The notes beneath the pieces are model-generated. The model was not told the DNA's origin and searched no databases. It was given only the letters and a program-made list of their open reading frames with translations. A program made the translations under genes and the position numbers. From assembly GCA_031310005.1 (NCBI GenBank), contig CM062385.1:3286001-3350000 (forward strand): DNA of 64,000 nt, in the 5' to 3' direction. The DNA is from Dactylellina haptotyla (lineage: Eukaryota > Ascomycota > Orbiliomycetes > Orbiliales > Orbiliaceae). Positions 12,770 to 23,836 of this stretch are shown piece after piece. Position 1 is the stretch's first letter, and each line of letters begins with the position of its first letter.

Positions 12770-14551
12770 ATGAAGGCAACGATCTTGGCTATCGGTTCCG
12801 CTCTTGCTGCTGGTGCAGCCGCTCAGCAAACCGTGTGGGGACAATGCGGTGGTATTGGTATGTTATCTGTGCTATGAGAAGTAACAATTATAATTATGTG
12901 CTGACTGGGCCGTAGGATGGACTGGTGCCAGCAGCTGTGTCGCAGGCGCTGCTTGCACGAGTTATAACGCTTACTACTTCCAATGTAAGAGTGAATATGA
13001 ATGATGGTATATAAGAATATCGATCTGATATCGGTGCAGGTATTCCTGGTGCTACAACCGCAGGAACTACTACTCGCACGACTACCCCTGTGACGACCAC
13101 CAGCTCCCGTACTACTACTACGTCGAGCCGAACAACCACCACGACCAGCCGGACAACCACCAGGGTCATCGATACTACGGTTAGCCGCACCACGACTCCG
13201 GTTACAACCACCAGCCGCACGACTACAACTTCTAGTCGTACGACTACCACATCGAGTCGCACGACTACCGCTGGTGGATCTTGTCCATCCAACTTTGTGT
13301 CTACCTCCGGCAAGGAGTTCAGACTCAATGGCAACAAGTTCTATTTTGCCGGTAGCAATGCCTACTATATACCAAGTGAGTAAACTGCTCTTGATGTGGA
13401 TTTATCCCGGGAAATTTCTAATCGAGTTTCGTAGTGTACGGACCAAACGACTTTGGTGATATCGACGCTGCTCTTGATGCGTTCGCTGGTTCCGGATTGA
13501 AGGTTTTGAGAACCTGGGGTTTCGCTGACTTCGCTGGTATGTACACCCGATGCTAAAACTTCAAGCCAGCATTGCTAAATATGTTGTGAACACAGGTCCT
13601 CAGGACGACTACGTCACTGTTTTCCAGAACTGGTCCACTGTTCCACCAGTCATCCTCGAGACCCAGGAGCGCGGTCTTCCACGTCTCGACTACGTTATCA
13701 AGGGATGCGAGACCCGAGGAATCAAGGTCATCCTCCCATTCGTCAACAACTGGGCTGAGTATGGTGGTATCGACCTCTACGTCGAGAAGGTTGTCGGAAG
13801 CGGCGGTAACCACGGTGACTTCTACACCAACACCGCTGTCAAGAACATCTATAAGAACTACGTCAAAACCATCGTCAACCGATACAAGAGCAGCGCAGCC
13901 ATCATGGCCTGGGAGTTGTCTAATGAGATCCGTTGCGCCGGTCCAAGACTTGGCGCTGGCTCTTGCACCCCAGCTGTCACCACCGCTTGGGCTAAGGAGA
14001 TGTCCGAGTACATCAAGTCTATTGACTCCTGCCATTTGGTTGCCGTCGGTGATGAAGGTTTCTTCAACATTGCCGGAAACAGTGACTACGTTTACAATGG
14101 TGGCCCGGGTATCGACAACGAGGCTTTGACCGCCCTTGCCTCCATCGACTTCGGTACCTTCCACATGGTAAGCTTTCAAAATAAAGTACGCTTAAGATGA
14201 ACCACAGCTAATGACGATATATAGTATCCTATCCCATGGGGCAAGACCTGGGACTGGGGTAACCAGTGGATCAAGGATCACGCCGCCCAGGCCGACAAGC
14301 TCAACAAGCCAATGCTCTTCGAGGAATACGGTGTTACCCGTGATTCCGGCCAGCGTGATACCTACCACCAGCAATACCATGATACCGTCTTTGCCAACAG
14401 CATTGCCGGTGACATGTTCTGGCAGTTCGGTACCACCGTGCCAAACTGGGGCAAGTCCTACGATGATGGATACTCCATCTACCCAGCCGACACATACGAA
14501 TGGACCAATTTCGTTGTCAACTGGGCCACCAAGATGGCTTCGAAGAACTAG
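12770..14551 (+). CDS. Endo-beta-1,4-mannanase, CBM1 + GH5 (497 aa)
   Basis: Secreted enzyme that cleaves internal beta-1,4-mannosidic bonds of mannan. Order: a signal peptide (about residues 1-18, ending AAGAAAQ); an N-terminal fungal cellulose-binding module CBM1 at about 20-53 (VWGQCGGIGWTGASSC pattern); a ~75-residue linker of Ser-Arg-Thr-Thr-Thr repeats; then a GH5 barrel starting near FRLNGNKFYFAGSNAYYI, the mannanase (GH5_7) opening. The acid/base Glu is E309 in WELSNEIRC; the usual motif is NEPRC, so Ile replaces Pro here. The nucleophile lies in LFEEYGV at about 420-426. Six exons: 12770-12857, 12916-12984, 13040-13375, 13435-13536, 13596-14167 and 14225-14551. Introns are 52-61 nt, and one splits the CBM1. 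The length fits a complete, active enzyme. Confidence 0.95.
13059..13270 (+). repeat. Ser-Arg-Thr linker repeat in the mannanase gene
   Basis: In-frame tandem repeat coding for variations of SRTTTT/SSRTTT, the O-glycosylation-prone linker between CBM1 and GH5. The third codon positions vary, so it is held by protein composition rather than recent slippage. Confidence 0.8.
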
Positions 14552-15068
14552 GTTTTCGAATCCTCTTTTTTCGGTCTGCTCTTTCCTTTTTTCTCTCTCT
14601 CTCAGGTGCTCTGTCGCGGGAGTACGTAAAAGTAACCTATCCGGGCCTTTCTTCTTGTAGGATACTTTTTTTCTTTCCTTTTGGATTCCATTGTTTTACT
14701 TGGGACTGTGAATACAAATTGTAAATAATTCAATCAAGCTAGTTGTATATACTGCTATCTTCAAACTTTTTCACCAATACCCGTTGTTCAATAATTGTCG
14801 TGAGGACCGACTCGGTTAAGTTAGCCTGGGTGAATTGAATCTCGGACTTAAGTATAGTCTACATGACATCATTCCGAATGTATCTTGCGCCGTGGTAAGG
14901 ATCAGATAGGAGTTAGTTTGTTTATTTCCATAGATAGATAGGGTTTTCCCAAACGTATTGATCCTCCTCCTCCTCCTCCTTCGTCTATCCATACCGTATC
15001 AAGCACCGTCGCCGTGATACTCGGCCTCTAACCTCCTCCGGCTCACGTTCATTGGCTTCAAGGTGCAA
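14552..15068. other. Spacer between mannanase and GH64 genes
   Basis: Mannanase 3' UTR, with pyrimidine-rich runs just after the stop, and the GH64 promoter. A short TCC microsatellite at 14962-14980 is the only repeat I see. Confidence 0.6.
14962..14980. repeat. (TCC)n microsatellite
   Basis: About six copies of TCC/CTC in the GH64 upstream region, 130 bp before its ATG. Confidence 0.9.
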
Positions 15069-15076
15069 TATAAAAT
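15069..15076 (+). promoter_or_regulatory. TATA-box candidate for the GH64 gene
   Basis: TATAAAAT lies 41 bp before the GH64 ATG. The spacing is short for a TATA box, leaving a leader of only a few nucleotides, so this may be coincidental. Confidence 0.3.
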
Positions 15077-15109
15077 ACCACAGCAACACATATCAACAAG
15101 TAGCCCACC

Positions 15110-16243
15110 ATGACAGCCGACACCCTCGATATACACCTAGTCAACCACACAACCTCAAATTCAGTCTTCGCCACTGTAAGCGGTTTGGCAATTGACCGGG
15201 GAAACTCATGGTTTCTTCTCAAATCTGACGGGAAGACACCATATTATCCGGCTGCACCCTCAGAGATTCTTCAACCACTAACCGAGAACTGCGCGATACA
15301 ACTCGCGGGTTCCGGTGAAACCAGAGTTATCACTATCCCACGTATTGCCGGGGGTAGGATATATCTCTCAATCGACAAACCTATAACATTCCTTTTAAAC
15401 CCAGGACCGGCGTTGGTGGAACCGTCGGTGACCAATCCAACGGATGCAAATTACCATACCAACTGGTCCTTCATGGAGTTCACTTATAATCACGACCAGC
15501 TATACGCCAACATCAGTTATGTGGACTTTGTAGGGTTCCCGATAGCACTGACGCTCACGACTTCCACCGGTGCTGAGAAGAAGGTTCTCGGCCTCTCCCG
15601 TGGTGGACCGGAAAGAATAGCAGCAGGACTTGCCGCGCAGCAGGACAAAGATGGACAAAAATGGGGCGATCTAGTGGTTAAAGATGACAAGGGAAATCTA
15701 CTACGCATTTTGAGTCCGAACCAGGGCATCGTTCTGAACCCCACTCTATTTTCCGGGTATTTCGAGCCATACATCGAAGCCGTATGGTCTCACTACCGTC
15801 AACACGATATAAAGCTAGACACTCAATGCCATTTCGGGGTCGTCTCCGGCGGTGTAAACAAGCATGGGGAATGCCTCACGGTTGATGGCCTGGAGTTTAT
15901 CAAACCCTCGACAAGGGATATATTTAACGCGTCGTCTGGGCCCTTCCAGACCGGACCGGATGCGAAGCGGAACGCCATCATACCACGTTTGAATGCTGAG
16001 TTCAACCGCTCGGTGTTGCTAAGTTGCGATTGTGAGGTCCCCAGTAAGAAAAGAGAGGAATATTATCGGCACGATGTGACAAATCACTATGCCAGGCTTG
16101 TGCACGATGCTAACGTGGATGGGAGGGGGTATGCGCACCCCTACGACGATGTGGCGGCAAGCGGTGGGGAGGATCACAGCGGGTTTGTGAACGATGGGGC
16201 GCCACAGAAGCTAGCTGTTATTGTTGGAGGAGAGGGGCACTGA
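15110..16243 (+). CDS. GH64 endo-beta-1,3-glucanase-type protein (377 aa)
   Basis: Glycoside hydrolase family 64 (laminaripentaose-producing beta-1,3-glucanase fold, with a thaumatin-like C-terminal half). The region NWSFMEFTYNHDQLYANISY followed by VDFVGFPIALTL matches the family core. The two catalytic acids fit as E123 and D139, 16 residues apart, as in the characterised Streptomyces enzyme (E154/D170). Other family blocks are GGRIYLSIDKPITFLLNPG and FEPYIEAVWSHY. It is a single exon. No hydrophobic signal peptide is visible after the ATG at 15110, and no better upstream start is seen, so it may be cytosolic or leave by a non-classical route; an unseen upstream exon is the alternative. It sits between two secreted-protein genes on the same strand. 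Confidence 0.88.
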   Translation: MTADTLDIHLVNHTTSNSVFATVSGLAIDRGNSWFLLKSDGKTPYYPAAPSEILQPLTENCAIQLAGSGETRVITIPRIAGGRIYLSIDKPITFLLNPGPALVEPSVTNPTDANYHTNWSFMEFTYNHDQLYANISYVDFVGFPIALTLTTSTGAEKKVLGLSRGGPERIAAGLAAQQDKDGQKWGDLVVKDDKGNLLRILSPNQGIVLNPTLFSGYFEPYIEAVWSHYRQHDIKLDTQCHFGVVSGGVNKHGECLTVDGLEFIKPSTRDIFNASSGPFQTGPDAKRNAIIPRLNAEFNRSVLLSCDCEVPSKKREEYYRHDVTNHYARLVHDANVDGRGYAHPYDDVAASGGEDHSGFVNDGAPQKLAVIVGGEGH

Positions 16244-17610
16244 TCTTGTCAGCGCTGTGTTACAAACCCGGTTAAGCGGATATAATATATATAATTTTGG
16301 AGATACCTTGAAAAACGAAATAGAATTTAAAACTTTGTGTAACCATGTGGGTACCCGGGTGGCATACGCACAAATAACAGGGCATATTATCATGTATTCA
16401 CCGACGTCCTCATGCCCCGTACAGCTGACAAAATCGATAGACGACACCCCCGACATCTCCACTCCATACAATAATACAATTTTGTGCAAGCTTATAAGCA
16501 TCTGAGAGTGTCATATATTTTATCTAGCGAAAACTTGAATAGGCAACCCGCTATATGCATCAGATATCGAATCATTTCAACCTAATCGCTGGCGGCAGCC
16601 TGGAGTCAATACCACTATCTCCAATGCTATAAATTCCAAAAGATGAATCGTGGGATCTAACCAAATGCGCTCCTCTATGTATCGATAAAACGGAGCGAAA
16701 TATGACCCCTGTCTTCTCAAGAATTTGCTTCACCTCCCGCCCTGCATTTGCAATTTCACGTCCGGTGTCTCCATTGCTGCTTTTGACGCTCCAAGCGGCG
16801 AGCTCGCACCGCCGAAATTGGACGTCTCAAACAACACATTCCTCCGCTCAGCTGGGTCTTGAGAGGATAAGTTCGACATGTTGACTAAAGTTATCAGCTT
16901 ATCGAGTAGTGATTCTCGAGCGTGATTCTATGGAGGACCTAAATGGGTTCAGTCCATCCTAGCTCCCGCGGTGTAGACTATAGGATCCGGCATCCTAACC
17001 GTATCCTACCAAGAAAAATCACCGTCGTGATCACCGATGAAAAATTTGTGACTATTCATAGCAATCCCGCTAACCCCTAACGCAGTTTCGGTGTGTTAAT
17101 CTGTGACACTCGAGTCTTGGATCTCCCGCTTGAGCTTTCCCCATATCGCCTGTGCGACCAATGCCCCCCAACGGCCGCATGAACGCAGCTGCCATGTTCG
17201 GGAAAGCACAATATGCGGATCTCGGTTCCGTCATCGTCTTTTGTCGTTTGCGAAACGTTCGAGCTGAGTGCTTGGATCATGCGCATGTCAATAGCTAGCT
17301 GTCAATGTAAAGAAGAATATATATCCCAGTCGGGTCCAAATATCACGGATATAAAGTAAAAACCCTTCGCTGCATTCCGTCAGGGAAATTTCCCACTCAC
17401 CATCCACCCTAGCCGGCAACCTGCGAGGATTTTGAAGAGAAGTTGACTTTCGAGGTATCTTTTTATTTGTATACCGCCCACTCGGAATATCATTCCTAGC
17501 ATCTCCGTGAAGAACATCTCCTTAAAAAGGCTCGCTCTTCTCGGTCAAGTCAGGGTTCATATTTTTTCAATTTGCCAGCCAGGTACACTCTTTACCGCCC
17601 ATACTTCACG
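16244..17610. other. Spacer between GH64 and Cys-rich protein genes
   Basis: 1.4 kb with only short non-convincing frames. It holds the GH64 3' end and the promoter of the Cys-rich protein, including TATAAAG at 17351-17357. Nothing else is recognised. Confidence 0.55.
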
Positions 17611-18105
17611 ATGCAATTCCTCGCCGTACTCTCTCTCTTCATCGCGGGCATGAGCAGTGTCCCATGCGCCCTCGCCGGTCCGTTACCGCTTCCAACCCCC
17701 ATGGTCTTCCCTCGCCTGGAACCGACTTCCACCTCGACAAACGGTACGACAGAGGCACCTACCACGACCGCCGCGCCAGAGATGATCTGTCCGTTCTCCG
17801 CAACCGTTACGGCGGAGAGATCGTGTGATCCCAAGGCGACCTGCGCGGATCCGATGTTCTGTATTCAAGCCATCATACTTTCCACCGCTGCGTGCGAGTG
17901 TTCTGATAAACCGCCCACTACTACGACTGTCACCCCACGATGTCCTAGTGATTGCGACTGCAGCATCCGTACGGATTGGATCGAACCGACGGCGTGTGCG
18001 GCTTCCACGACGGAGTCCTCGTTGGCTACTTCGACGGTTACTTCGACGGCTACTTCGACAGCTGAGGCGGGAAAAGACATCGAGTTTGATGGTGGTTATT
18101 ACTAG
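17611..18105 (+). CDS. Small secreted Cys-rich protein (164 aa)
   Basis: No known family recognised. It begins with a clear signal peptide (MQFLAVLSLFIAGMSSV, cleavage near residue 24 at ALAGP). A Pro/Thr-rich segment follows, then a Cys-containing block with ten cysteines in the mature part (for example AACECSDKPP and RCPSDCDCSIRTDW), then a Ser/Thr-rich tail (STVTSTATST) ending DIEFDGGYY. Single exon. The ATG at 17611 is the first in the frame and places the signal peptide at the very N-terminus. Size, secretion and cysteine content resemble effector-like or wall-associated small secreted proteins; function is unknown. No GPI signal is seen. Confidence 0.8.
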   Translation: MQFLAVLSLFIAGMSSVPCALAGPLPLPTPMVFPRLEPTSTSTNGTTEAPTTTAAPEMICPFSATVTAERSCDPKATCADPMFCIQAIILSTAACECSDKPPTTTTVTPRCPSDCDCSIRTDWIEPTACAASTTESSLATSTVTSTATSTAEAGKDIEFDGGYY

Positions 18106-18645
18106 AGCGGCGGGGTCGGGGTGGTGAGAAGAAAGGTATCGGGGAATGAAAACATTCCGGATTCAGCCGTTTAATTTAATTTTGATGGCATCGTTCCGTT
18201 CGCGAGAAATGCTGAATACAGTGTTTCATACTCAGTCTACACGTCATAGATAGGACGGAAACAGGGTCTGGAATGTCGCTTGTCACGAAGAGAGCGAGAG
18301 TGAGAGCGAGGTATGTATTTGGAAAAAGTACGCCCTTCCGCCATATAGCAGGTTAGGGTCGTTAAAATTGGTGGTACGGAAGCAAAGTATTTGTACAAGA
18401 ATCGTATATGGCAGTAATCAGGTCAGAAAGGAAAGAAAAATTAGATAGAAACCAAAAAGATTAAAAGGTACGCCTAGAAACGCCATCGTTCAATGCCTCC
18501 ATCCCAACAAAACAAAAACATATTCCTTTGAGGAAATTAAATGATGCAATGTATCCGTCCAAACTCCATCTCAAAAAGATTTGTATCCTTGATATATAAA
18601 AAACAACATAATACAAGCAAGACTTCAAGTTTCATTACCAGTATA
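18106..18645. other. Convergent 3' spacer
   Basis: 3' UTRs of the Cys-rich protein (plus) and the Tvp38-like gene (minus). No gene seen. Confidence 0.6.
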
Positions 18646-19945
18646 CTACACTAGTTCTCTGTTCTGGACGGGTTTCCGCCCAAAGTCGACGGTGGAGGCA
18701 TTCCTGCTCTCCGGGCCCTCGTTGTACGGGTTTCCGTACGGCCTATCACTCAGGTACCCGGCTTCGGAAGATGGGTACGCCCGATACGGTTCCGGCATAT
18801 CGACAACCGGCGATCTGAACGGCTCGTACCTTTCGCTAGGCGGCGGGGCGATACCGGAGAGCTGGCCGGGGTGAGGTGGGCGGTACATCAACGGGCTTCG
18901 AGCCTCGCCGGCCTCTTCGTCTCTCTGTTCGGGGTTGACAGGGCCTGTGGTGCCGGTACCGTTGCCCATTTCGATGCCACCGGCGCCTTCGTAGGTGGTA
19001 TCGACGTTCTTGATGGCTTCGTGCTCGGCGATGAGACGGGGGCGGACCTTACGCATTTGCCAGTAGATGTAAAAGGCTGCGAGGATGGTGATGAAGAAGG
19101 TGAGGCCGAGGACAATGTTGGAGATGAGGTGGCCGCCCTTGGGGTCGTTGATGATGACACCGAGGTAGACGACGACGAGCTGTTTGGGGAGGGAGAGGAA
19201 GGTGGCGATGAAGAAGACCCAAAAGCTGATACCGCAGGTGGCGAAGACGGCAGTGGTCAAATGGGATGGGATAGCGGAGAGACGGGCAACAAAGACGAAC
19301 TAGAGAAATAAAATGTTAGAAAGATCCAGTTACAAGAATCGAATTGAGAAAACGTACCCAGAGACCACCCTCTCGTGTGACAGTTGCCAAACAGGCATAA
19401 TTGAGATTCTTCTTCTCGGCCTTTTCGGCCCTGTGTCTCAGGACGCCCTTGAATGCAAAATAGGTTCCAATTTCACCGAGGAAGGTACCGGCAGCAACGA
19501 TAGCGAACCCGATCCAGAGGCCGTAGACGATACCGCAGAGAATGGCGACGATTTCGTGACCGAAGAGCGGCGGGAAGGAGATGATGAAGAGGATGATGAT
19601 TGGGATGATCCAGCCCCATTTGAGCTCACGGATCTTTTTGGAGACCGGGGTCAACCAGTGTACGATCTGTTCGTGGTAGACGGCGATTAAGACGGTCAGG
19701 ACGATAATGATAACCAATATCAACCACCATGCTGTATACAATTAATTATGTTAGTAACGATTCTATTGACTGAAAACAAAAAAAGTGTTGGGCACACGCG
19801 ACCGCGGGAGGATGCAAAGTGACGTACGGATGTATCTCTTTTTCATAAAGTACCGCTTCCAGTTGAAGGGTTCATAGGCGGGAACTATGGGTTCCCGGGC
19901 CACCTTTTCAGGCTTGGGGGAATCGGACCGATTGAAAAGCCCCAT
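18646..19945 (-). CDS. Tvp38/TMEM64-family (VTT domain) membrane protein (381 aa)
   Basis: SNARE-associated Golgi/VTT-domain protein, likely a Golgi or ER membrane protein linked to vesicle trafficking or lipid scrambling in the family. After a ~40-residue basic N-terminus comes TM WWLILVIIIVLTVLIAVYHE. The VTT core then has FPPLFGHEIVAILCGIVYG, GTFLGEIGTYFAFKGV and the signature RLSAIPSHLTTAVFATCG, with more TM helices after it. The C-terminal ~120 residues are hydrophilic, Pro- and Tyr-rich and disordered, longer than in yeast Tvp38. Exons: 19945-19828, 19731-19358 and 19299-18646, phases consistent. Start: the only ATG in the first exon frame. The gene looks intact. Confidence 0.87.
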
Positions 19946-19981
19946 GCTTCGTTCTTTCTTTTGCGTTTATCGTTAAGCTGC

Positions 19982-19996
19982 GTGTGTGTGTGTGTG
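19982..19996. repeat. (GT)n microsatellite
   Basis: About seven GT units in the 5' leader/promoter of the Tvp38-like gene. Confidence 0.9.
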
Positions 19997-20197
19997 GGTA
20001 TTCGGATGCGTTTCTGGTACTATGGGGCGTCTGGGGGGTGTTTATTTCGACCGGCGAATATATGTGTAGGAGATATCGATAGCGAGAGTGGTGCGAGGAG
20101 ATAAAAATAAAGAAGAAAAGAAGAAAGGAGAAAGGAGAAAGAATTAATATATCTTCTAGAAAGGGGGCCAAGAATAGACGGAGAGGGGCGTCGGGAC

Positions 20198-20203
20198 TTT
20201 ATA
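20198..20203 (-). promoter_or_regulatory. TATA-box candidate for the Tvp38-like gene
   Basis: TATAAA on the minus strand, about 255 bp upstream of the ATG. It is followed by a purine-rich (minus-strand pyrimidine) tract typical of fungal leaders. Confidence 0.35.
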
Positions 20204-22077
20204 AACGGAGATGCGACTCCAGAGAGGAATTCAATCTGACGCCTTTCGGGCAGGAGGCTCAGACGAAGCTGTTTCGGCGGCGCCTTTTCAGTGGCCGCCA
20301 GCTCGGAACGGGCTAAGAGAAGGGAGCAGCCAGCGGCCAGGGGGTCCTGCGGCGTTACGTCGGTGCAACAGAACAGGAACAGGTACCGCTAACCAGCTTT
20401 GTCCTACCAAACTGTCTTGCCCGTAGCCCGGTTTCTGAGCACACGTCTGCCGGTATGTAGACAGGTATTCAATACTTGCCAGTGTACTCACTCGCCTTTA
20501 AAGCAGTTTAAAATAGACATTTAAATGCATTTCTTTTGTGCGTATTATACAGCGGGCGCAAAAAGGGGTTGGTGTTGGCGGCGAGGTCAGAATGTGCTGA
20601 TTGACGGTCAATCACTCGCCCACTCAACGCACAGATTGAAACCGCCTCCTCCGCTCCTCTCCGCCAGTCACATCGCAGCACCACCTTCTCACGTATATTG
20701 GCTGCAACTCGAAGAATGAGAAAGGCACCGTACCGACTTGGCGGCCGCGGACTAAGCATCTCTTAGCTCCCTTAGCTCCCTCTGACCAAGCATGCCCGGT
20801 TTTTGCGTGCCTGTGGTGTAGGGCTGGCTGCGAGCAGGAGAATCGAGAGCCAGTCTTCGCTCCCCTCCATGCTCGCATACGTAACTCCCTGCTGAGGCTT
20901 GGGTCTGCTCTACCGCTTAACTGCTGTCTTTGTTCAATCGCTGGGAGGTAGCATTTGATTCGCTTGCCCGGGCGTTAGGCGGAACTTGGAAACATTATTT
21001 GCTTGTCGGGCTAATTTTAGCACCGCCTTCTTTCTCGTCCTCTCGCCTCCTCCACAAACGGAATGTTACAACCACAAAGAAAAACCGGCAATTCTTTCTT
21101 GCTTGAAAACTGCGATCATCCGTAATCTCGCAGGCTTGCAGTTCTCCCAGGGCACATCGACAGCCGCATAGGGAAATAGATTAAACTTCGGTTACCACCC
21201 CTTGTCCGCCCGTCGACAGGCTCGCAAACTGGGCCCTTTTTCGTCGGATAACTCAATATGAATCACCAAGGCGACACCGACGCTTACTTTTTAGTGCGAG
21301 GCTGAGATCGCGACCTACATATCTTCTTACGTCGTCACGGGCATTCTCTTCATATTTTGACAGGAGCCCACCTGTACTCTCACTCCTGCGTCAATATGCT
21401 GTGGCGTCGGTATGTACCGAACTGCCCCATAAGGCAGCATCTACCGGCCTGCTCGACTCTGAAAGATCTCGCGAACAACATCGGGACTCTTTGACTAACC
21501 TTAGCACTGTATACATCGATCCAATTTTTTAAAATTAATGTATGACCAAAGGGGGGCGCACGGGAACCTAGGCTGATGATATCTTCTTCTTTCGTGGCAT
21601 AATCGTTAATCATTTCAAAACTCCACATCATCCGTGCCCAGGGCGCAACAGGAGCATCATCTAATCTACCCAGCTTTAACTATCGAAATATTAAAATGAT
21701 GTCTGAAAAATTATGCAAACAAATTGTGAATACGATCGAACGCATCGGGCTCGCGGGCACACCAGACCTCCGATTAATGCGCAGCCCATACACCCGTGCT
21801 CACAAATTCCGTGAATTTCACACAGAAAACGGCGCTTCAGCAGACCCCGCTATGTGGTCTCTCTCCGCGAGATGGTAGGACAACCTCTTTTGTGCCGCCA
21901 AGATCTTGTACAACTCCCTCAAACGCCTGCCCATATCCAAGCACCGCCATGAAACGTCCAACAACAAAACACGTAGCACCACCTCACCCTGGGCTCGCTT
22001 GCGTGTTCAGCGCTTCCTTCAGGACCTTATCGTGAGAAAAACCACATCGTGATTTGACAGTTGATTTCTAATACCGT

Positions 22078-23694
22078 CTACCGTCTCGTGATATCTTCCC
22101 ATCGTTCCATTGTGTCTTTCATAACATCTACCCCCCACATGAACTCCTGCCACTGCTGGTCCGCCCAGAGATCCGGGTTCCTCTTCTCCCCGCTACCTTC
22201 TCTTCTGGCAGCCTCCGTGCTCTCTCTGATTCTTCTATCCCTCTCTTCCTGCTCTTTCCCGTCAGGCAAGTGTAATATTCTTTGGGTTTCTCTTGCCGAC
22301 GCCTGAATCGCCTCCCCTCGTTCCTTTCTGATGACTTCATAAGCTTTCAGGGCATCTTTTATCTTCTCTGGTGAATCTATCAACCCCAGAGTGACTGTCA
22401 AGACAGCCGCATCCTCTATAGCATTCGCCGCTCCCTGTGCCACATACGGCAACATAGGATGGCACGCGTCCCCAATCAGAACGAATTTCCCTTCCACCCA
22501 CGACGGCAGCGGGCTATGGGAATTCAATGTCCATTCCATCACTTCGCCATCGTCAGGGACGTACGACAGTAGATGCCGCACGGTAGGATTCCACCCAGCG
22601 TAGGTTTTCAACATTTCAGCCTTCGAGCCGGGGGATGTCCATGATTCCGTGTCGATTTGTTGCGGGCGGATCGGGTGGATTAATACCATATTGTAAAGCT
22701 TGTGAGACCGGAGGGGGTATGCCATTATCTATACGAGCACTTAGTTTTATATTCATCTCCATTGTAAGCAATCGTACTTGACCTACGTGACCACCCGGCC
22801 CCATCCATCGAGACCCCACGTCGCCTCTCAGCAGTTTCAATGCCTCTTCATCTCCCCTCATCCGTTCCTCATCGATAACAACTCTGTACGCTGCGTCCCC
22901 GGTGCTCACAGTGGTATCCTTGTAACCTTTCCGTCGGGCAATCTCCGCTCTCACAAAGCTTTTGATCCCATCGGCCGCGATAACAATATCGCCGGATACC
23001 CACTCACCGCTCCCGAGCATTATTGATGCCGAGAAGTTTGGTGAACATGCTACGACCGGTGACGAAGTATGGATCTTTACGCCTAGCGCAACGGCTCGAG
23101 CCAGCAGTATCCTCTGCAAGTCGGCACGATGCACAACCATCAACGGAGCATTATACTTCTCCCCGACCTAAAAGGAAATACATCCGGGTTTAGCAAGCTC
23201 CCCCTCCTCTCATACATCTCATATTTTATCACTCTAATCGAACTTACACTCGGCATCAAGGGTACCCATCCGATCTCCACGTCTTCCTTCCACCCCCTCA
23301 ACGAATTCCGTTCCATCATTATAGCATCCTTCTTGATTTCCTCCAACACCCCGAACCTCTCCAGTATTCTTGATGCATTAGGAGCAACCTGGATACCCGC
23401 GCCGGCTTCTTTGATCGTAGGAACTGCCTCGTATATTACCACTTTATGCCCAGACAAGGTGAGCCCGATCGCTGCTGTGAGCCCCCCGACTCCAGCCCCT
23501 ATGACAAGTACTTTGAGCGGACATCTAGCTTTAAAATTTGACCAAGTGGCTTTATATGCGTCAAAAGGTGTCGCATGAGAACTTAGGGCCGCCAGTGTTA
23601 CTATCGGAGCGGCGGCTTTCGAGGACTGTGGTTTAGTATCAACCACCGGTGTCGCGTTGGCTTTGTTGGATTTCGCTTGTGTTGTTAGAGGCAT
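22078..23694 (-). CDS. FAD-dependent monooxygenase, salicylate-hydroxylase-like (492 aa)
   Basis: Class A flavoprotein monooxygenase, probably hydroxylating an aromatic or secondary-metabolite substrate with NAD(P)H and O2. The three diagnostic motifs are in order: the Rossmann GAGVGG at residues 66-71 with IYEA ending the second strand, the DG motif (IVIAADGIKSFVR) near 210-222, and the GD motif (VLIGDACHPMLPYVAQGAAN) near 359-378. A 58-residue N-terminal extension, rich in Ala/Lys/Ser/Thr, precedes the FAD domain; no signal peptide or clear mitochondrial pattern is obvious. Exons: 23694-23248, 23167-22787 and 22728-22078, phases agreeing. The C-terminus is charged (KEQEERDRRIRESTEAARRE). 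No typical secondary-metabolite backbone gene lies nearby, so the substrate is unknown. Confidence 0.88.
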
Positions 23695-23822
23695 CTTTCG
23701 ATAATAACTTCACCAATATTGAAATCTAGAAATAAAAGTTGGGGAGAGGGCCGCCAGAAGAATTCGAAAGAAATCACCACAAAAAGTACACAAAACATTT
23801 GAGAAGTATTACGGCTGCAGTT

Positions 23823-23836
23823 CGCTATATATAGCG
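23823..23836 (-). promoter_or_regulatory. TATA-box candidate for the FAD monooxygenase
   Basis: CGCTATATATAGCG, a perfect 14-bp palindrome containing a TATA element, about 130 bp upstream of the ATG. Confidence 0.5.

Larger units (their letters stand above)
19946..22077. other. Intergenic spacer, promoter of the Tvp38-like gene
   Basis: 2.1 kb. The proximal part holds a GT microsatellite (19982-19996), a purine-rich stretch (20098-20150) and a TATA candidate for the minus-strand gene (20198-20203). The remainder is GC-balanced unique-looking DNA with no convincing frame on either strand. Confidence 0.5.

Noticed and set aside
12369-12779. 136-codon minus-strand frame with membrane-like segment, upstream of the mannanase
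   Set aside because: No ATG at its start; overlaps the mannanase TATA box and leader and shows no family motif.
13553-14179. 208-codon open frame antisense to the mannanase GH5 domain
   Set aside because: Shadow of a strongly codon-biased gene on the other strand; composition is Val/Asp-rich without motifs.
22078-23694. FAD monooxygenase as part of a secondary-metabolite cluster
   Set aside because: No polyketide synthase, NRPS, terpene synthase or cluster regulator is visible in the neighbourhood.
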